NCBI GenBank assembly: GCA_020091685.1
Contig: CM034599.1
Coordinates: forward strand, 2,175,641 to 2,239,640
Direction of reading: 5' to 3'
Length of the DNA: 64,000 bases
DNA from: Lutjanus erythropterus
Taxonomy: Eukaryota > Chordata > Actinopteri > Lutjaniformes > Lutjanidae
The notes under the pieces were generated by a model. The model had not been told where the DNA came from. It saw only the letters and a program-made list of their open reading frames with translations, and ran no database searches. Position numbers and translations under genes: made by a program. How positions within the stretch are numbered: the stretch's first letter is position 1; the number at the start of each line of letters is the position of its first letter. Below are positions 1 to 12,869 of the stretch, one piece after another.

Positions 1-693
1 TTTAATCAATAATTTTTGAAATACACATTTTGTGGGGTTTTCTAAAGTTTGAGATTCAAGTTTATCTAAAAACAAAAAGTAAATTATCCAATTTATAGTT
101 GGTAAAAGTTTTTTCCTGTTTTTACAGGGCTAGTTCAGTGAAGCTAGGAACATGCATTTGATTTTAGTCATTTCAAGGTCTGATAAATTATGGAAAAATC
201 TTTGTGTTTCCAGACTATTGCCTGCCTCTCTTTTCTAAAATATAAAATTCATATTTTTTAAAAAAGATAAGTAAGTAATTTTACAAATTTGTAATTCTAC
301 ATTTTCAAATGCTGTAATGTTTTGCCATTAGCCAATTATGCAAACCAACAATTATGTCAAATGCCCAAATCATATTTTAATGATTCTTAATTACAAAATT
401 TCTGATCTATTAGCAGTAGTCTTAGTTTTAAATATTAATAGCTATTTACAGACTGTATGGGCTTAAACACACAAAAAGCCTGATTCTCCTTGGAGCCGTG
501 GCATTAAAATTCATATGGTTTTAGACTTTCAGACAGCCACGATGAGTAAATGCAAGTTTTTCGAGGCCTGAGTGGTTGTCTGAAGATACCAAATGGGAGC
601 AGAAAGCTAGATGTCATGATGATTGAAAAAATGTTCAGAGCCCCTGTAAAAACCCTCCAAAATAAAAGTCTAAATAATAAAATGAAGACTTAC
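1..693. other. AT-rich intron of the ggt1-type gene, no exon seen
   Basis: This stretch lies 3' of the donor of the seventh ggt1 coding exon on the minus strand. I looked for the next exon, which should encode the segment leading to the catalytic threonine, and did not find it. The DNA is AT-rich without long open frames, so the remaining exons should lie beyond the left edge. Confidence 0.6.
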
Positions 694-3600
694 ATCAGTG
701 ATATTGAGATAGCGAGGGTCTCCCAGTCGGCTCCTCTTGGCGTAAGCGAAGCGGAAAGCCTCCACGATGCGATGGTACGTCAGAGTCTTCTTCTCTGCTG
801 TGGAGACACTCGTGTCGGTGAAGTTGTACCCTGCAAAACGTCCACAGGAGAAACATGTCTGGAGTGAATGAAGAATCACATTTTCTTCTCCATCATCGTG
901 CTAAAAGCCCCTTACAGCCGGTGTCAGCTCATTAAACTCTCAGTTCAAATAACAACATGAAGCCTTCCAGCATTATGAATATGTTCCTCCAGATTCATAT
1001 ATGAACACATTAAATCTTATCCTTCATTTGAAACTAATGGTGCCACTTTTTATTTAAAGCATGACTAAACATTCTGTGCCTGAACAGATGGAGCGTTGAT
1101 GCTGAATTAAATTTGGCGAGCAGGCCTGATCACAGCTCTGTTTTCTGCGTCCAAATCAGGCGGAGGAACATTCCGGGGGACGACCTGGGGAAACCTGACA
1201 TCCTCTCTTCTGCACGGCTGCACAAGCGCTTGGCTCGGCCCGCTCACCATCCACTATGTTGAGTATGAGTGCCAGCACGGGGCCACTGGAGGGGGCGTCT
1301 GGGACGTGCATGGTGTATTCTCCGACGTTCAGCCTCAGAGGGTTCTCGTTCAGCACCGGCTGGTACTCCAGCAAATCATCCAGGGTGATGATGCCACCTG
1401 GACCCAGCACAGACATGTCAGGGTGGATTTAAAATAAAGAGAGATGCTCAAATTAATGGTTTACATAAAGTCTTAGTTTGAGTTCTGTAACGTGCAGTTT
1501 GGTTTCTGAGTGTCTTCATTATTTACTCATTCTAATATCTGTAGGGAAAGAAGAAAACGAGAGCAGACCTGCCGCCTGGATGTCCTCGACGATGCTCTGT
1601 GCCATTGACCCGTTATAAAACACATCCGGACCCTCCTCTGCTATTCTTTGGTACGTATCGGCCAGCTTTGGAAATCTAACAATATCATTTTCCTTTAGGA
1701 TGTTTCTTTGAGAATCACAAAACACCTCACTGGAAAAGAAAAAAAGAAGAAAAACGGTTTAATTGTAGAAGTCTGAAGAAAATAAAAGCCACTAATTCCA
1801 CACAAAGTGGCCTGAAAATAAAACTTTTGCAGACCTGTCATCATTAGTTGAAACAATTTCCTTTTCTTCTTTAGAGAAACTTGAATCTTTGAGTTTTAGA
1901 AACTCAATGTCAAAATGTCAGATAATTTTCACAGTGAACCTGATTTGTCTTTTTGTTAGTGCCTGGACACCTATTAGATTCAAACTCCAAACAAATAGGG
2001 GGAAACATATCACCAGAGTAACTGCTAACTGTAGCTGCTGTTAGCTAGTTACCGCAGTTATCCATGTAGCTAGCGGTCCTGTTATTTGACTCTGCCTCCC
2101 CAGTTTGCTGTGACCGTGCTACAAGAAGCTACAGAATACCTGTGCATGTGTGGAATCATTCATTCTCCAGCCAACTCCAGAAAGTGGTGTAAACAAAACT
2201 ACTTTGTGTCCGTTTGAGAGTATATTCCGGACTTAATACATCCATGTAAGCTAATAGCCAATACAGGTTTAGCTTAGCTTAGCAGAAAGACTTTAAGTGT
2301 GGGGGGGGATGGCTAACTTGGCTTAAAAAAAAAAGCACCTGCCTGTCAAGAAATTTAATCTCAACAGGGGAATTAACAGTTAATTAACCTGAAATATGTT
2401 GTTATTGCACAGATAGAAAGAAAATAGAAGACAGAGGAAGGAATCTGACCAATCAGCTGCCTCTGGGGACAGATAATGCAACAGTAATGATCAGGTGGAT
2501 TTTTTTTAACCTTTGAACTGAGCCAGGCTAGCTTTTTCTCCCTGTTTCTAGTATGTATGCTAAGGTAAGCTGTTTCTTCAACAGTGGTGTCAATCTTCTC
2601 ATCTAATTCTTGGCAAGACAGACAGAAAGCATGCATCCCAGTCATAACGGTAGAAAAAGCAGCAGTTACTGTGGCCACTGTTGCTGCCGTTCAGTTTATC
2701 CTGTATTTTCTTATTTTCTTCATCCTTACCACATGTTGGCGTCTCTTTGAATGGAGTCTCTGCTCTTGCGGATGGCGTGAGCCAAAGCTTTTCCTATTGG
2801 AAATCCATCGCGAGCCAAGGCGATGCTGGGCTCAAACAGGTCCTTCCACGGCAGCCTGCCGTGCCTCTTGTGTGCCATCTCGTAACCGCGGATCTCCCCG
2901 GGAATGGCAATGGACAATCCGCCTGTCATGTAGAAACAGCAGTACTGCTATTTTAAATTTCAAATTTTGTATTTAACAAACAGTGTAATGTTTTGTTAAC
3001 TTTTTAACTTGGTAACAATGTGATGTTTTAACTTTTTAGCTAGTTAACAAACAATATAATGTTTCATTAAGGAATTCAGAGCAGCTGAAATTGAACCATT
3101 TCCCCACCTTAAACATTTCCTAGGATTTTTTACAGGGTCTCTCTTTCTAACTGCAGGATGAGCTTACTAAAAAAACACCAGAATACTCTGAGATGGCAAA
3201 AAACAGAGTGTACTGCACATACAGATTTAGTCCTTTATTTTTATGTAAATAGCAGCAGAGGCAAAGGGAGATATAGAAAGGTTGTTTAGGATGATGGAAC
3301 ATCCGAGATACAACATGATACAACATTACAGAGTCATGTTACAGTAGCTGCAATAGCTTTCCAGAACACAATGAAGTCAGATCTACACACGAGTGAATCT
3401 CCTCTGTGTCTGGGAAATACTCCAACTGCTCACCTGTGCGAGAAAGCTTGGTGTTGTTGCCAAACATGTCTTCTGTTGCGTTCATGGGCGCCGTCTCCCT
3501 GGCATCGATGGTTTCCACCCTCCCTGTTGAGCAGAGAATGAGGCCAGATTAATGATTGTATTTTTGTTCGGTGAACTCAGTTGAGAAGTTGTATTTTCTG

Positions 3601-4878
3601 ATGACCACTCACCCGTGGTAGCGTTATAGATGACAAAGAAGAGTCCTCCCCCGATGCCCATGCTGTGAGCGTTCAAAAGGCCGACACATAGCAAGGCAGC
3701 GATAGAGGCGTCCACGGCTGAACCGTTTTTCTTCAGAATGTCCCTTAAAACACAAGAATACACTGAGGCTGGGTCGCACAAACAAGGATTCATTTTCAAA
3801 CCAGATTAAATAATACCTTTAAATTGTGTTGCCCCAAGCTTTTAAACTAGTTTAAAATCAAGAAAGATCACATTTAAGCATCTCTTTAAACTTAAATTTA
3901 ATTTTTAATATAACCTAGGTTAAATATAATTCTGTTGCAACTTACATTTAAAATGTGATACAGTATTAACCTTTTAATTTGCTGACCTTTTGAGATGCAA
4001 AAAATTAAGCAGGTTCCCCGAAGAAAGGGACTGAAACCATCTGAGTTTTCTGATGCGTCTCTTCTCTCTTTCACTCCAGTTGATCCATTTGTCTCTATTG
4101 TGTTGTTGTGTGTATTTTAATGTATTTTTTGGTCATATTGCTGCAGTAATTCAGTCAAAGTTTTTTTCAAAAGTGGAAATTTGAGCTTCTCTGTTGAGTC
4201 ATCATGAGTAGGCTAACTAGGCTAACTAACTTTTAGCTAGCTTAACATAACTTTTAGCAAACTTTTTTGTTAACTGTATAGCTAGTTAGCAAAGACTAAC
4301 ATTTTGTTCAGGAATACAGAGTTTCTGAAAGTTAACAGTTTTCCTGCTTCTCTTATTCTTGCTAGGTCCTGACAGCAGCTGCATGTCTTTTTTTTCATTT
4401 GGGTAAGAAAGCATCTCCATATTAAGTAAACTCTAATTATTTTCAGATTATATCACTAAACTTGGATTTACTAAACTGGGATTTGTTTTTAATTGTGCAA
4501 CAGAGCTCTGCTTGATTTTGAGTCTGGATTTACTCAACCTAAACCTTAGTTTAAACCTAGTTTAAACTCTGAGTAGAACTAATGTTAGATTAAATTAATC
4601 TATGTTGGTGGAACCCAGTGGAACATACACATGCTGTATGCACATGCAGAAAGAGAACATGTAACACCACTGCACATCACATTTGAGAAACAGACGTCTT
4701 CTTACCTCCCCACTTCTGAACACTTTCCAGCGTCAGCAGCCACAGCAGCCTTGGAGTAGAAGTGGTCCGAGGGGGGAGGCGTGTTTTTCTTCCCCAGGCC
4801 CATGAACACTCCCAGGAACAGGCTCACCGCAGCCACCAGAAGGACCACCAGACCAGCAATCAGGGACTTCCCAACCAT
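694..4878 (-). CDS. ggt1: Gamma-glutamyltransferase 1-like, 5' seven coding exons (partial at window edge)
   Basis: GGT1 is a type II membrane ectoenzyme that cleaves the gamma-glutamyl bond of glutathione and its conjugates. Coding exons on the minus strand are 4878-4706, 3743-3613, 3523-3434, 2922-2730, 1729-1569, 1397-1248 and 830-694. All have AG acceptors and GT donors, with phases 2,1,1,2,1,1,0, and give 345 residues. Residues about 5-29 form the membrane anchor. [30 protein letters not shown] and [10 protein letters not shown] are GGT hallmarks. DARETAP holds Arg110, equivalent to the substrate-carboxylate arginine (Arg107 in human). [19 protein letters not shown] and [11 protein letters not shown] are also typical. 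GMFG-type sequons (NNT, NAT, NGS) suggest a glycosylated ectodomain. The DAPSSGPV loop is GGT1-like, unlike the PPPPAGG of the GGT5-type gene. The Met at 4878 was chosen because a splice acceptor lies just upstream. The small subunit with the catalytic Thr is outside the window; a/b paralogue status is undetermined. Confidence 0.95.
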
Positions 4879-4881
4879 TTT

Positions 4882-5049
4882 CCTGGAAAACATTAACACA
4901 TCTCACAGTCAGACGAGATCCCTCAGCTCTGAAAGTTTCTTCTCCACCAAACATCACATATAACTTTAAAACCTTACATGAATCTTCTTCTGCTTCTGCT
5001 GCCCCAACATTGGGGGTCACCATATTGAAAGGCCATTGGCTTTTTATGC
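4882..5049 (-). promoter_or_regulatory. ggt1: Possible ggt1 promoter and short non-coding first exon
   Basis: On the minus strand the start-codon exon is preceded by TTTTCCAG, with the acceptor just before 4882, leaving only four bases before the ATG. A 5'UTR exon must therefore lie upstream. A good donor, CAT then GTAAGG, ends a possible exon at 4978. A TATA-like CATAAAAAG (plus coordinates 5041-5049) lies about 30 bases upstream of a plausible start near 5015. The acceptor is clear; the TATA box and start site are inference. Confidence 0.35.
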
Positions 5050-5261
5050 TAAACCCCTGCATTTAGGTGGGCTTGGGACCAACAATTAAGAATGCACAAG
5101 CTTATGCTTCCCTAACGTGGATTCACTGTCTTGCCACTTGAACATGTGGACATAAGGAGGTGGAGATCAAACCAGAAACTCTGTGATCAGTAGATGACCC
5201 ACTGTACCTCTGAGGCACAGCGTGAATAACAAGCTGAAAACTAGAAGGACACTCGATCTTG

Positions 5262-5425
5262 CAATGTTAAAGAAAAAGAAAAATAATTTGTGTATCCACC
5301 CTGTGATTCAGAAACAATCCAAAATTGAATGGGTTCGTCCTTGGCCCGTTCTTCACCCTTCCAGTGAATTCCATGAAAATCAGGCCAGTAGTTTTTGTGT
5401 AATCCTGCTGACAAACATACAGCAC
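5262..5425 (+). repeat. LINE 3'-tail-like interspersed repeat fragment
   Basis: The segment contains the wording typical of a widespread teleost repeat: a stretch around CCATGAAAATCAG followed by GTAGTTTTTGTGTAATCCTG and CTGACAAACA. I recognise this as resembling RTE-type LINE 3' ends in fish, but the assignment is from memory. It lies upstream of ggt1. Confidence 0.4.
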
Positions 5426-6589
5426 ATCAGATTTTTTCTTTCAAGAAGGCAGAGCAGAAATTTCACTCACCTTTTGTGTTTTTGCACAGATAGATGAAAA
5501 CACTGGACAAACAGAAGACAGGGGAAGGAAGTTGTTGGACATTCAGCTGACTGTCAGTGTGTGTTTATGACCAGCTTCAGTTACTGGTGAGGGAACCGTG
5601 TGTCACCTTTGTTTTTCAGGTGTAACTTAGCTACGGTGCATCACTGTGGTTTCAGGATAATAATCATGTAATGCCTCATTTGTGCATGTTTTTGAAATAT
5701 CCAGGCACAGAAACAGTCATGGAGAGATGGATCCATACAGGAGGTTCCTTCTGTAACTGCTGCATGTTTGTGCTCTTAGGAACATTAACAAAGAAGTGAT
5801 AAGGTTTGTAGTTCTAACCAAAAACTGCACGTTCAATTTTTCAGAGAAATCAGAATTTGTCATAGCCTGTCACCGCCAGATGAGTTCACGAATGCAAATT
5901 AGTCTGATGTCTCTGAGTTCATTTTTAACTTCCAGGAGGAGACAACCAAACATTTACAGGAGTCGACTTTCAACAAAGCAGCTACTGTTAATATACGAAG
6001 CAGAGTTTTGTTAATGTTTGTCTAGTTAGATATAAATTTGCTGGTGCTAACGTCAAAACTACGTCTCTAACTAGTTTTCCCTGTTTGGTTTCTCCTCTTC
6101 CTTTTCAATCACCATAGATTCAGCCATTGCCTGATGTTCCACAATTTTTGTCACTTTTAAGGGACTGTTATGAGAATTTTCTGAGGAAAATGGGCTACAC
6201 AGACCTTCTAGCAATGCATCAGTGAGTACTTAAGTAGGGCAAAACCTTAGTGATGAAAGGGTTTTCTCTTACAATATCTTCAGGAAATCCTTCTGGTGAT
6301 CCAACCCACTTTTTCTTAAAGCAACCTTGGGTAAAATTTAAGGGCGATCTTAGTGATTTTGTGCAAGCAGACACAGGACTGGTGGAAATCTGAGAGTGGA
6401 GGGGGGCCAGAGCAAATGAAACATGAGCTTGTAGATTCATCTAGTTCCCAGGCTAGATTTGTTTTGGTTCAATCAATCATTTTTTAAAACTAGACGTCAC
6501 TCTCTCCAGTGATGGATGCCTCCCTTTCTTCGCTCTGGAGTGAAACTCTTGAGTTTGCCTCTTTACTCCTCTGTAACCTTGCATTCCAC

Positions 6590-7060
6590 TCTGATATCAA
6601 TCTGGCAGGCTTGCCAAAGTGAAGGTGAGAGTGATCTGTTTACAGATGCAGGCAGAACTCAGCCCTGACTCGGGGGGCCGCGTGTGATTGGCTCAGCCGG
6701 CAGCGTCGCCATGCTCGGTAACCGTGTCACAGTCTATTTGGCTTATTCCGCAGGCATCTGCGGGCCCGATTGAGATGCCTGAGCCTTCACCCAGCAGCGC
6801 AGGTCCAAGCTGGCAGCGTCGGTGACAGGAGCTTCTCAACAACAAATACCCTTCTGTGGTACCTCAGCTAATCCAGCGTGCACTGCTGTTACTGGGCCAC
6901 ACTGATAAAGCTCCGTCAAAGGAGCCTGTGGGCTGCTGCTGCTGCGATTGTGTCTAAATCTAATCACTACTATCCTGTTCTAGATCTCGCAGGTTCTGAG
7001 CCGCCCCAAGGAGGGAGTTTATTTAATGGACAGGGCTGATTTATAGCGGCAGAGGACAAT
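6590..7060. other. GC-richer unique intergenic block, possible cis-regulatory DNA
   Basis: This block between ggt1 and lrrc75b is richer in GC than its surroundings, lacks recognisable repeats and contains no credible ORF. It carries an 8-bp inverted pair, AGGCATCT and AGATGCCT, around a GC core near 6751-6780. A regulatory role is only a guess from composition and uniqueness. Confidence 0.2.
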
Positions 7061-7075
7061 TACATACCTGTTTGT

Positions 7076-8063
7076 CAGAGGTGGTTACTGTACTTATGTA
7101 GTATTTTCAAGTATTTTACTTTACTATTTTATTGACTTTATTGACTATATCTTTTTACTTTGACCCCCTACATTTTAGCACAATAATCTGTACTTTCTCC
7201 TCCTTACATTTTCAGAACAGGCTTTAGTTTTAATGCATGGTGAATTATTTATTTTTATTTAGCATGATTGCACACTGCCTTCCCTACATCAGCAAGAAGA
7301 GAAAGATGTAACAAGACAGAAATGAAAGACAAAACGAAACGACATGAAAGACATAAAGATGAAAATGAATCAAGACTGATTTCAACTTAAATATATGGAA
7401 CAATAACACAGAGAATAGATGATTCATGGGTGTGTCCTTCAGTGCTTATCACATACAAGCATGACAGATGTAAATGATGTAAGAGACACAACAAGATGAA
7501 AATAACAAAAATATGTATCAATATGAAACCAATGTAAAAGATGTAACAATGCAAAAAGATGTAACAAGACTAAATTCTGTAACAAAATGAAAACAGCATA
7601 AAAGATATAACAAGATGAAAAGGCAGTAAAAGACGAAAGCAATATAAGGTGACAAAAGCGTAACAAAACAAAAACAACAAAGATGCAGCAAGATGAAAAC
7701 AATGTAAAAGATTTAACAATGTAAAGAGAAAACTATCGTTAAAGAAGTAACAAGATCGGGAAAAAACAGCGTTAACAAGAAGAAACAAGAAGAAAATAAC
7801 ATAAAAGATGTAAGAAGTCGGGGAAAAAATCATGACACAAAACAACAAAACAAGACATAAGATAAAAAAGATGTAAAAGATGTAGCAAGACGAAAATGAC
7901 AAACGATATAAAAAGATGAAAAGAACATTTCTGTCTGTACTTTTCATTTTTATTTGAGTAAACAAGTTGAATCAGTATTTCTACTTTTACCAGAATCTAT
8001 CTTTTTACACAAATATCTGTACTTCTGCTTGAGTAAAGACTGTGTGTACTTTTGCCACCTCTG
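7076..8063. mobile_element. hAT-like non-autonomous DNA transposon (MITE)
   Basis: The element begins CAGAGGTGG and ends CCACCTCTG, giving perfect 9-bp terminal inverted repeats with further similarity inward (GTACTT motifs, 'gagtaaaga'). The flanking 8-mers are CTGTTTGT on the left and CTGTTAGA on the right, 6 of 8 identical, which fits an aged 8-bp hAT target duplication. There is no transposase. The interior from about 7285 to 7925 is a degenerate A-rich tandem of GATGTAACAAGATGAAAA-like units, which produces long hydrophobic but meaningless minus-strand ORFs. Confidence 0.7.
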
Positions 8064-9040
8064 CTGTTAGATGCAGATCACAAAAGCCCTCCTTCAGCCT
8101 TTGTGCTCGTGTCACTGTCACTGGATTGGGGCTGTTGTATGAAATATCAGCCGGAGCTTGTTCATATTTTTATCCCTCAGCTGGAGGCGTATAGGTTTCA
8201 TTTTGACTTTGCTGGGAGGGATTCACTGCTCCCCACCACGTTTCCCTCCGATTGTTTTCACACAATAAATGGGGGAGGCTGCTCTGTGCCTGTACGCTCA
8301 GCAGCAAATCAAATCACAGTGTTGTTCCTCAGCGACAGGTGAAACGCAGCCTGCAGACACACTCAGAGCGGAGAGAGGGACAGCCACAATGGAGGAGGAG
8401 GTGATGTCATGTGTTTTTATGGTGGCTGCAGTCCTTTAATTACAGGGTGTCCACAGACACACTCTGATGCTTGTGCTGCTGTTGTAAGTTAAATATTCAG
8501 CTTCTTTCTTAGTAGTGATGGACGTGTTTTCAGATGTTTGGTGTGGGTGATGGGATGGTGGCAGAAAAAAAAACAGATGAATGAAGGTGGACATGCACAG
8601 ATTCAGAAGTTATAACCTCATCATAATTTATTACAGTAATCTTTATTATTTTAACCTTTATAGACATAAGCACCTCCTGTCTCTTTTCTCTTTCCTGAGA
8701 CCCTTGCTGCATTGTATTTTGTCACCTGGCGCCTGAATTCTGCGTTGTCCTTTACATAAATTCACCTTCCCACTATAAATTGATGCAGAGAAGTTACACA
8801 TACTTTGTGACAGATTGGTGCAAATACCAAAATGCAGGTAAAAAAAAAAAAGTGTTTGATTCTCAAAATTTCCTAAGGGAGAACTTCACCCCCCAGTGTT
8901 GAAATGCAACCTACACCTGCACCCGGTCGAGAAGTGACAGGACATGGGGGCAAGACATGTTAATGATCAGCATCTTCAAAAGTTAAGGTATTTTTAAGCT
9001 CCGGCCCTATTTTTTGAATATTTTGGGGTCTGAATAGTGA
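8064..9040. other. Intergenic, no feature supported
   Basis: Mixed-composition DNA with short A-runs (for example near 8840). No ORF resembles a protein family, and I saw no terminal repeats. Confidence 0.5.
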
Positions 9041-9049
9041 AGAGATACA

Positions 9050-10290
9050 AGACGTTTTAGAATTGGTTCAGTAGATCACTTCAGCTAGCAGCTGCAAATG
9101 GAGTTGATCACACAAATAAACTCTCCAATCAAGGCAGCGAGACCAGCAACTGTAAAATTACTGTTTTTGTCAACTGTGTCTGGGGCTTATGGCTTGTTTC
9201 CACTCATTTTGGCTCACCGGATGCACACAGCTGGTATAAGTCACGCCATTGGCTGCAGTATCATGGCGACCACTATCTACATTTTCAAAGTCCCTGGGAA
9301 ACACGAACAACCTCTGAGCTGCAACTTAAACGATGAAAATGACAAATTAGCGCCTGAGACCACCACCCAAGACGTTGGTGATTGGATTAAAGAAGTGCAA
9401 AGGAGGCAGAGCGTCTTTCCCCCATAGCAGAATGTGTATGTGTGGTGCCTGGCCTTTCTCCAGCACTGAACACTGTGGACAGACATCTGGCTGTGTGAGA
9501 CTAGATTCCACCAGCGCTCTTGTAATGTATTTATTAATCAACAAGTTTGTGAGACAAATAATGTTTTTGTGATCTACTTGAATCAGAAACACACATTTGA
9601 GACGTTAAAAGAGCATTGGATATCTGAAGTTGTTATGACTCCAGACTTGCAGTTGGTTTGCAGCATCTTTGGTCAGACAGACACTGTATGTGCTTGTCTC
9701 TGCAATATTAGTCCTTTCATTCACAACACAGCCATACTGGCACTTTTCTTGAAATGCTAGGAGGTCAGTATCACACTACTTTGTAATATATTACTGTAAT
9801 ATCATTACTTTTCCCAGTAATGAGTTAACCTGACACACCAGATGGTTACACAGAATCATCTGGGAAGTCGTCCTTAGAAACTGTATGAAAAAGGGCAAGC
9901 ACTTTCAAAAAAATCTGGCAGGTGATTGGATGCCTGTCATGTTCAAGACAGGCTAACTTCAACCAAACTCGTGGAACTTGCCAATGCTGGTCTTTTCCTT
10001 GGAGAAAAGCATTCAATGTTGTTCTTTGCTCTTCTTTCAGTGAAGAATTTCTCTCCAGTTCTAATACAACTGATTTTATCACAGTATCTACGTGAATCTC
10101 TGCAGGAGCCGCAGTTGTTTGTCAGCTTCCGTGGACGTTTGTCACTGTTGTCACTATGCCCGTAGCTACCAGCTGATGATTGGCTGCACCACTTTTGGTG
10201 CCGACACAAGCAGATAACTTGAAGCCTGGCAAGATGGATTCTCGCATGATCTTGTGGGTCCAGCTCCCTCACAAGATAAGTAATGAGTAG
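9050..10290. repeat. Degenerate interspersed repeat copies, same family as 19.4-20.8 kb
   Basis: Phrases such as CCAGCAACTGTAAAATTACT (near 9143) recur in modified form at 19740-19800, 20600-20640 and 45640-45690. This suggests diverged copies of one non-autonomous element. No coding capacity is recognised, and the boundaries are approximate. Confidence 0.4.
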
Positions 10291-11829
10291 TGTATGGAAT
10301 TATGTTAGTAATTATATTAAAGTTAATATTTTTTGACCTGTATAATGATGATGTGTGTGCGCAGCACGTCACGTCAGCTGCTGGCCAAAAAACTAAACAA
10401 GGGATGGAGGATGAGGGAGAGCAGGTGGAAGTATTGTCATTAATTTGAGTTTGTTTGGCTCTTGACTGAGAATATGTGATAATGAAAACTAATTTAAAGG
10501 CCACACTTTGTTTACATCACAGCCAATATCTGGACAGCTCACAAGAAAAGCTTTCTGGGTGTCAGCAGTTCACTGGATCAGCAGGTCACCTTTGGAGCGC
10601 AACAAGGTCACCAGCAAGGTAAGTAAGTAAAGTAACATTATTACTTTTTTAAGGATTAATGAGTAAAAAGTAACTTATTGAACTTTCTGAGTGCAAAATA
10701 TTTAATTGCAGGTATTTTGCCTGATCTTGCAATTGTAATATGATTTGCAATATCAGAGGTAGGGACCATTTTTACATCATTATTCTTATTTCGATTGGAA
10801 AAACATGTTAAAATGACCAGGGATGCAGGATTCTGTACCAAATGAAGATGGGCTTTTTTTTTTTTTTTTAGGTCTGTAGAATCTGATACGTAGAACAGGA
10901 TGTCTCTGCCTCACCACATTCAATCATTTAAAAGTTTTTTGACACTTTAACAAATATTGCACCTCTTGTGATTTGAAAATTGCAGAAAGTCATGTTCCAA
11001 TTCAGATACAATTTTGATTAATTGTGCAACCCTAGTAGAGATTTCCCTAAATATCAACCCCTGCTCCTATTCACACGACTGCACGCAGCAAATGTTCCTC
11101 AACATTTAAGGGAGAGACTGTATGTGTGAAAGTGGCTAAAGTCTCGCTGCTTCCTGCCAATCTGCGTGATTTGTGCTCTCTAGAAAGTGTTGATTTTGTT
11201 TCCATTGTTGTCATTTCAGTATCTGACTGCTCTGTGTTGGTACTCCATTGTTTTTAGGACATCTTGCCAAAGGCTGCAGTTGACAGTCAGCCAGCTGGCA
11301 CATTCACAGATGATGTGCTGTCCTTATAAATCAAGGAAATTAGAAAATCAACCAAAGACAGTTTATTTATTTATTTTAATAATGTTAAAAACCACAAAAA
11401 CTGTATAATTGTTCAGTAATTTCAACAAAAAAGTTTAGAAAAGTACTTTTCTTGACAGCAAGGGCTGCAAGCTAATGTCAGCTTTCGACTTTGTCAGATT
11501 CACCTGCTTATTCTTCGTCAGCTGATCCCTCCCCTGGCCTTTGTCAGAACCTCTCTGTCTCCTAAATGCCTGTGTCTTTCAGACACCACTCCTCCAGATT
11601 GTAACGCAGGATTTTTTTGAAAAAGTTTGATTCTCAAACCCAAGCCGAAATAGGTTCTGGATAGGTTCTTTTTTTGTTTCTTCTGTTTTCAAACTGTAAA
11701 AGTGGACTCTCTAACCAAAGCTGCTGGTTAAACATTTGATTCTCACAGCACTTTAATGGCATTGATTGGTACCATAAGATGTGTTATCATATAATATATA
11801 ATATAATCATCTTTTTTTTATTATTATTT

Positions 11830-12110
11830 TCTTTATAATTTGTGTCCCAATTTTCTGTCAACTCTGTTGATTTTTCAAAAACATGATTTAATCAGGCATA
11901 AAAAGGGTTAGCTATACCCAGAGGACCCCTGTCTCACTTCCTGGTTTAAAAAGGTGAGAATACTGCTCAAACACAGGTAAAATTTCTATTTTTAGACAAA
12001 TTAATTAGATTAATATTGCTATCAGATGTGTGTCAACACTGTAGCCCTTGTAAATCAAAGATAAATAAGAATTATGGTTTTAAAACGTGTAGTTTTGATT
12101 AGCATTAAAG
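11830..12110. repeat. Interspersed repeat, partner of 52830-53060
   Basis: A segment containing AAAGGGTTAGCTATAC, GGACCCCTGTCTCACTTCC and, further on, AATAAGAATTATG is repeated with the same order and spacing at 52860-53040 inside a ggt5 intron. The two copies are clearly homologous over roughly 200 bp. The family is not named. Confidence 0.65.
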
Positions 12111-12343
12111 GGACAGTTCATTATCTACTCAACCTCATGCTGACTGAATGTCAGGTTTAGTTTTGCAGTGCAGAATCTCCCAAACAGTGATGAAGAGAAA
12201 AACACAACAGAGTAAATACATAAAACATTAATTGCGTTTATATGTTAAAGTTGACTTGAAAAATGTTATTTCCACCATGTTTTTAGCCTGAATCTTCACT
12301 GTAGATCTTTAGCTTGGAGCCACGTTCACATGCACACTGTCAG

Positions 12344-12420
<77 letters not shown>

Positions 12421-12660
12421 GTCACTGTGCAAACAGCATGTTGAGACTTCAGGAGACATGGATTATACCAGACAAGCGGTATGGAGGCATTTCATGTTTT
12501 TTTGTTGTGTTTTTTTCCAGTTGTTCTTTACATTTGAAAACTGGTCTCCATTCACTTCCATTGTTTGGGAGATTCTGCAACACTGTTTTCCTGTGAAAAG
12601 TTTTGTGGGCAAAAACAAAATTGAACCCCAGGGTGAGAAGGTAAAGTGACAAGTGAAACC
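12105..12660. repeat. Interspersed repeat carrying a long TG array
   Basis: The left end reads AAAGGGACAGTTCATTATCT, the common teleost 'agttca' repeat end. The reverse complement of 46020-46110 matches it (TCATTATCTACTCA followed by CCTCATGCTGA). The part flanking the TG array (GCTTGGAGCCACGTTCACA) matches 45862-45880, and about 12470-12600 reverse-complemented resembles 35790-35880. So this is one mobile family with a microsatellite at a fixed internal site. Confidence 0.55.
12347..12419 (+). repeat. (TG)n microsatellite
   Basis: An uninterrupted run of about 36 TG dinucleotides within the interspersed repeat above. Confidence 0.97.
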
Positions 12661-12869
12661 TCCACAAAATGTGCTTTAGTCCCAGTTGAATGTAATGATA
12701 TTGGATGAATTTTTTTTTGAGCACCAATATTTAAAAATCAAACTACAACAGCACAGGAGCAGTAAAGTCATGAGTTATGTTCAGCACATATTATTATTAA
12801 AAGTGAGTCCTTCCATCAGCATCACTGTGAGAGTCAAATCTCTGACAGAACAAATCAGCAGTGAGGGGA

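Noticed and set aside
1..690. Search for the next ggt1 exon
   Set aside because: No acceptor followed by a GGT-like reading frame was seen on the minus strand, so it is assumed to lie outside the window.
7570..7965. Hydrophobic minus-strand ORF resembling a membrane protein
   Set aside because: It arises from an A-rich degenerate tandem (read as Phe/Leu/Ser on the other strand) inside a MITE.
12314..12649. ORFs of alternating Cys-Val
   Set aside because: They are translations of the TG microsatellite.
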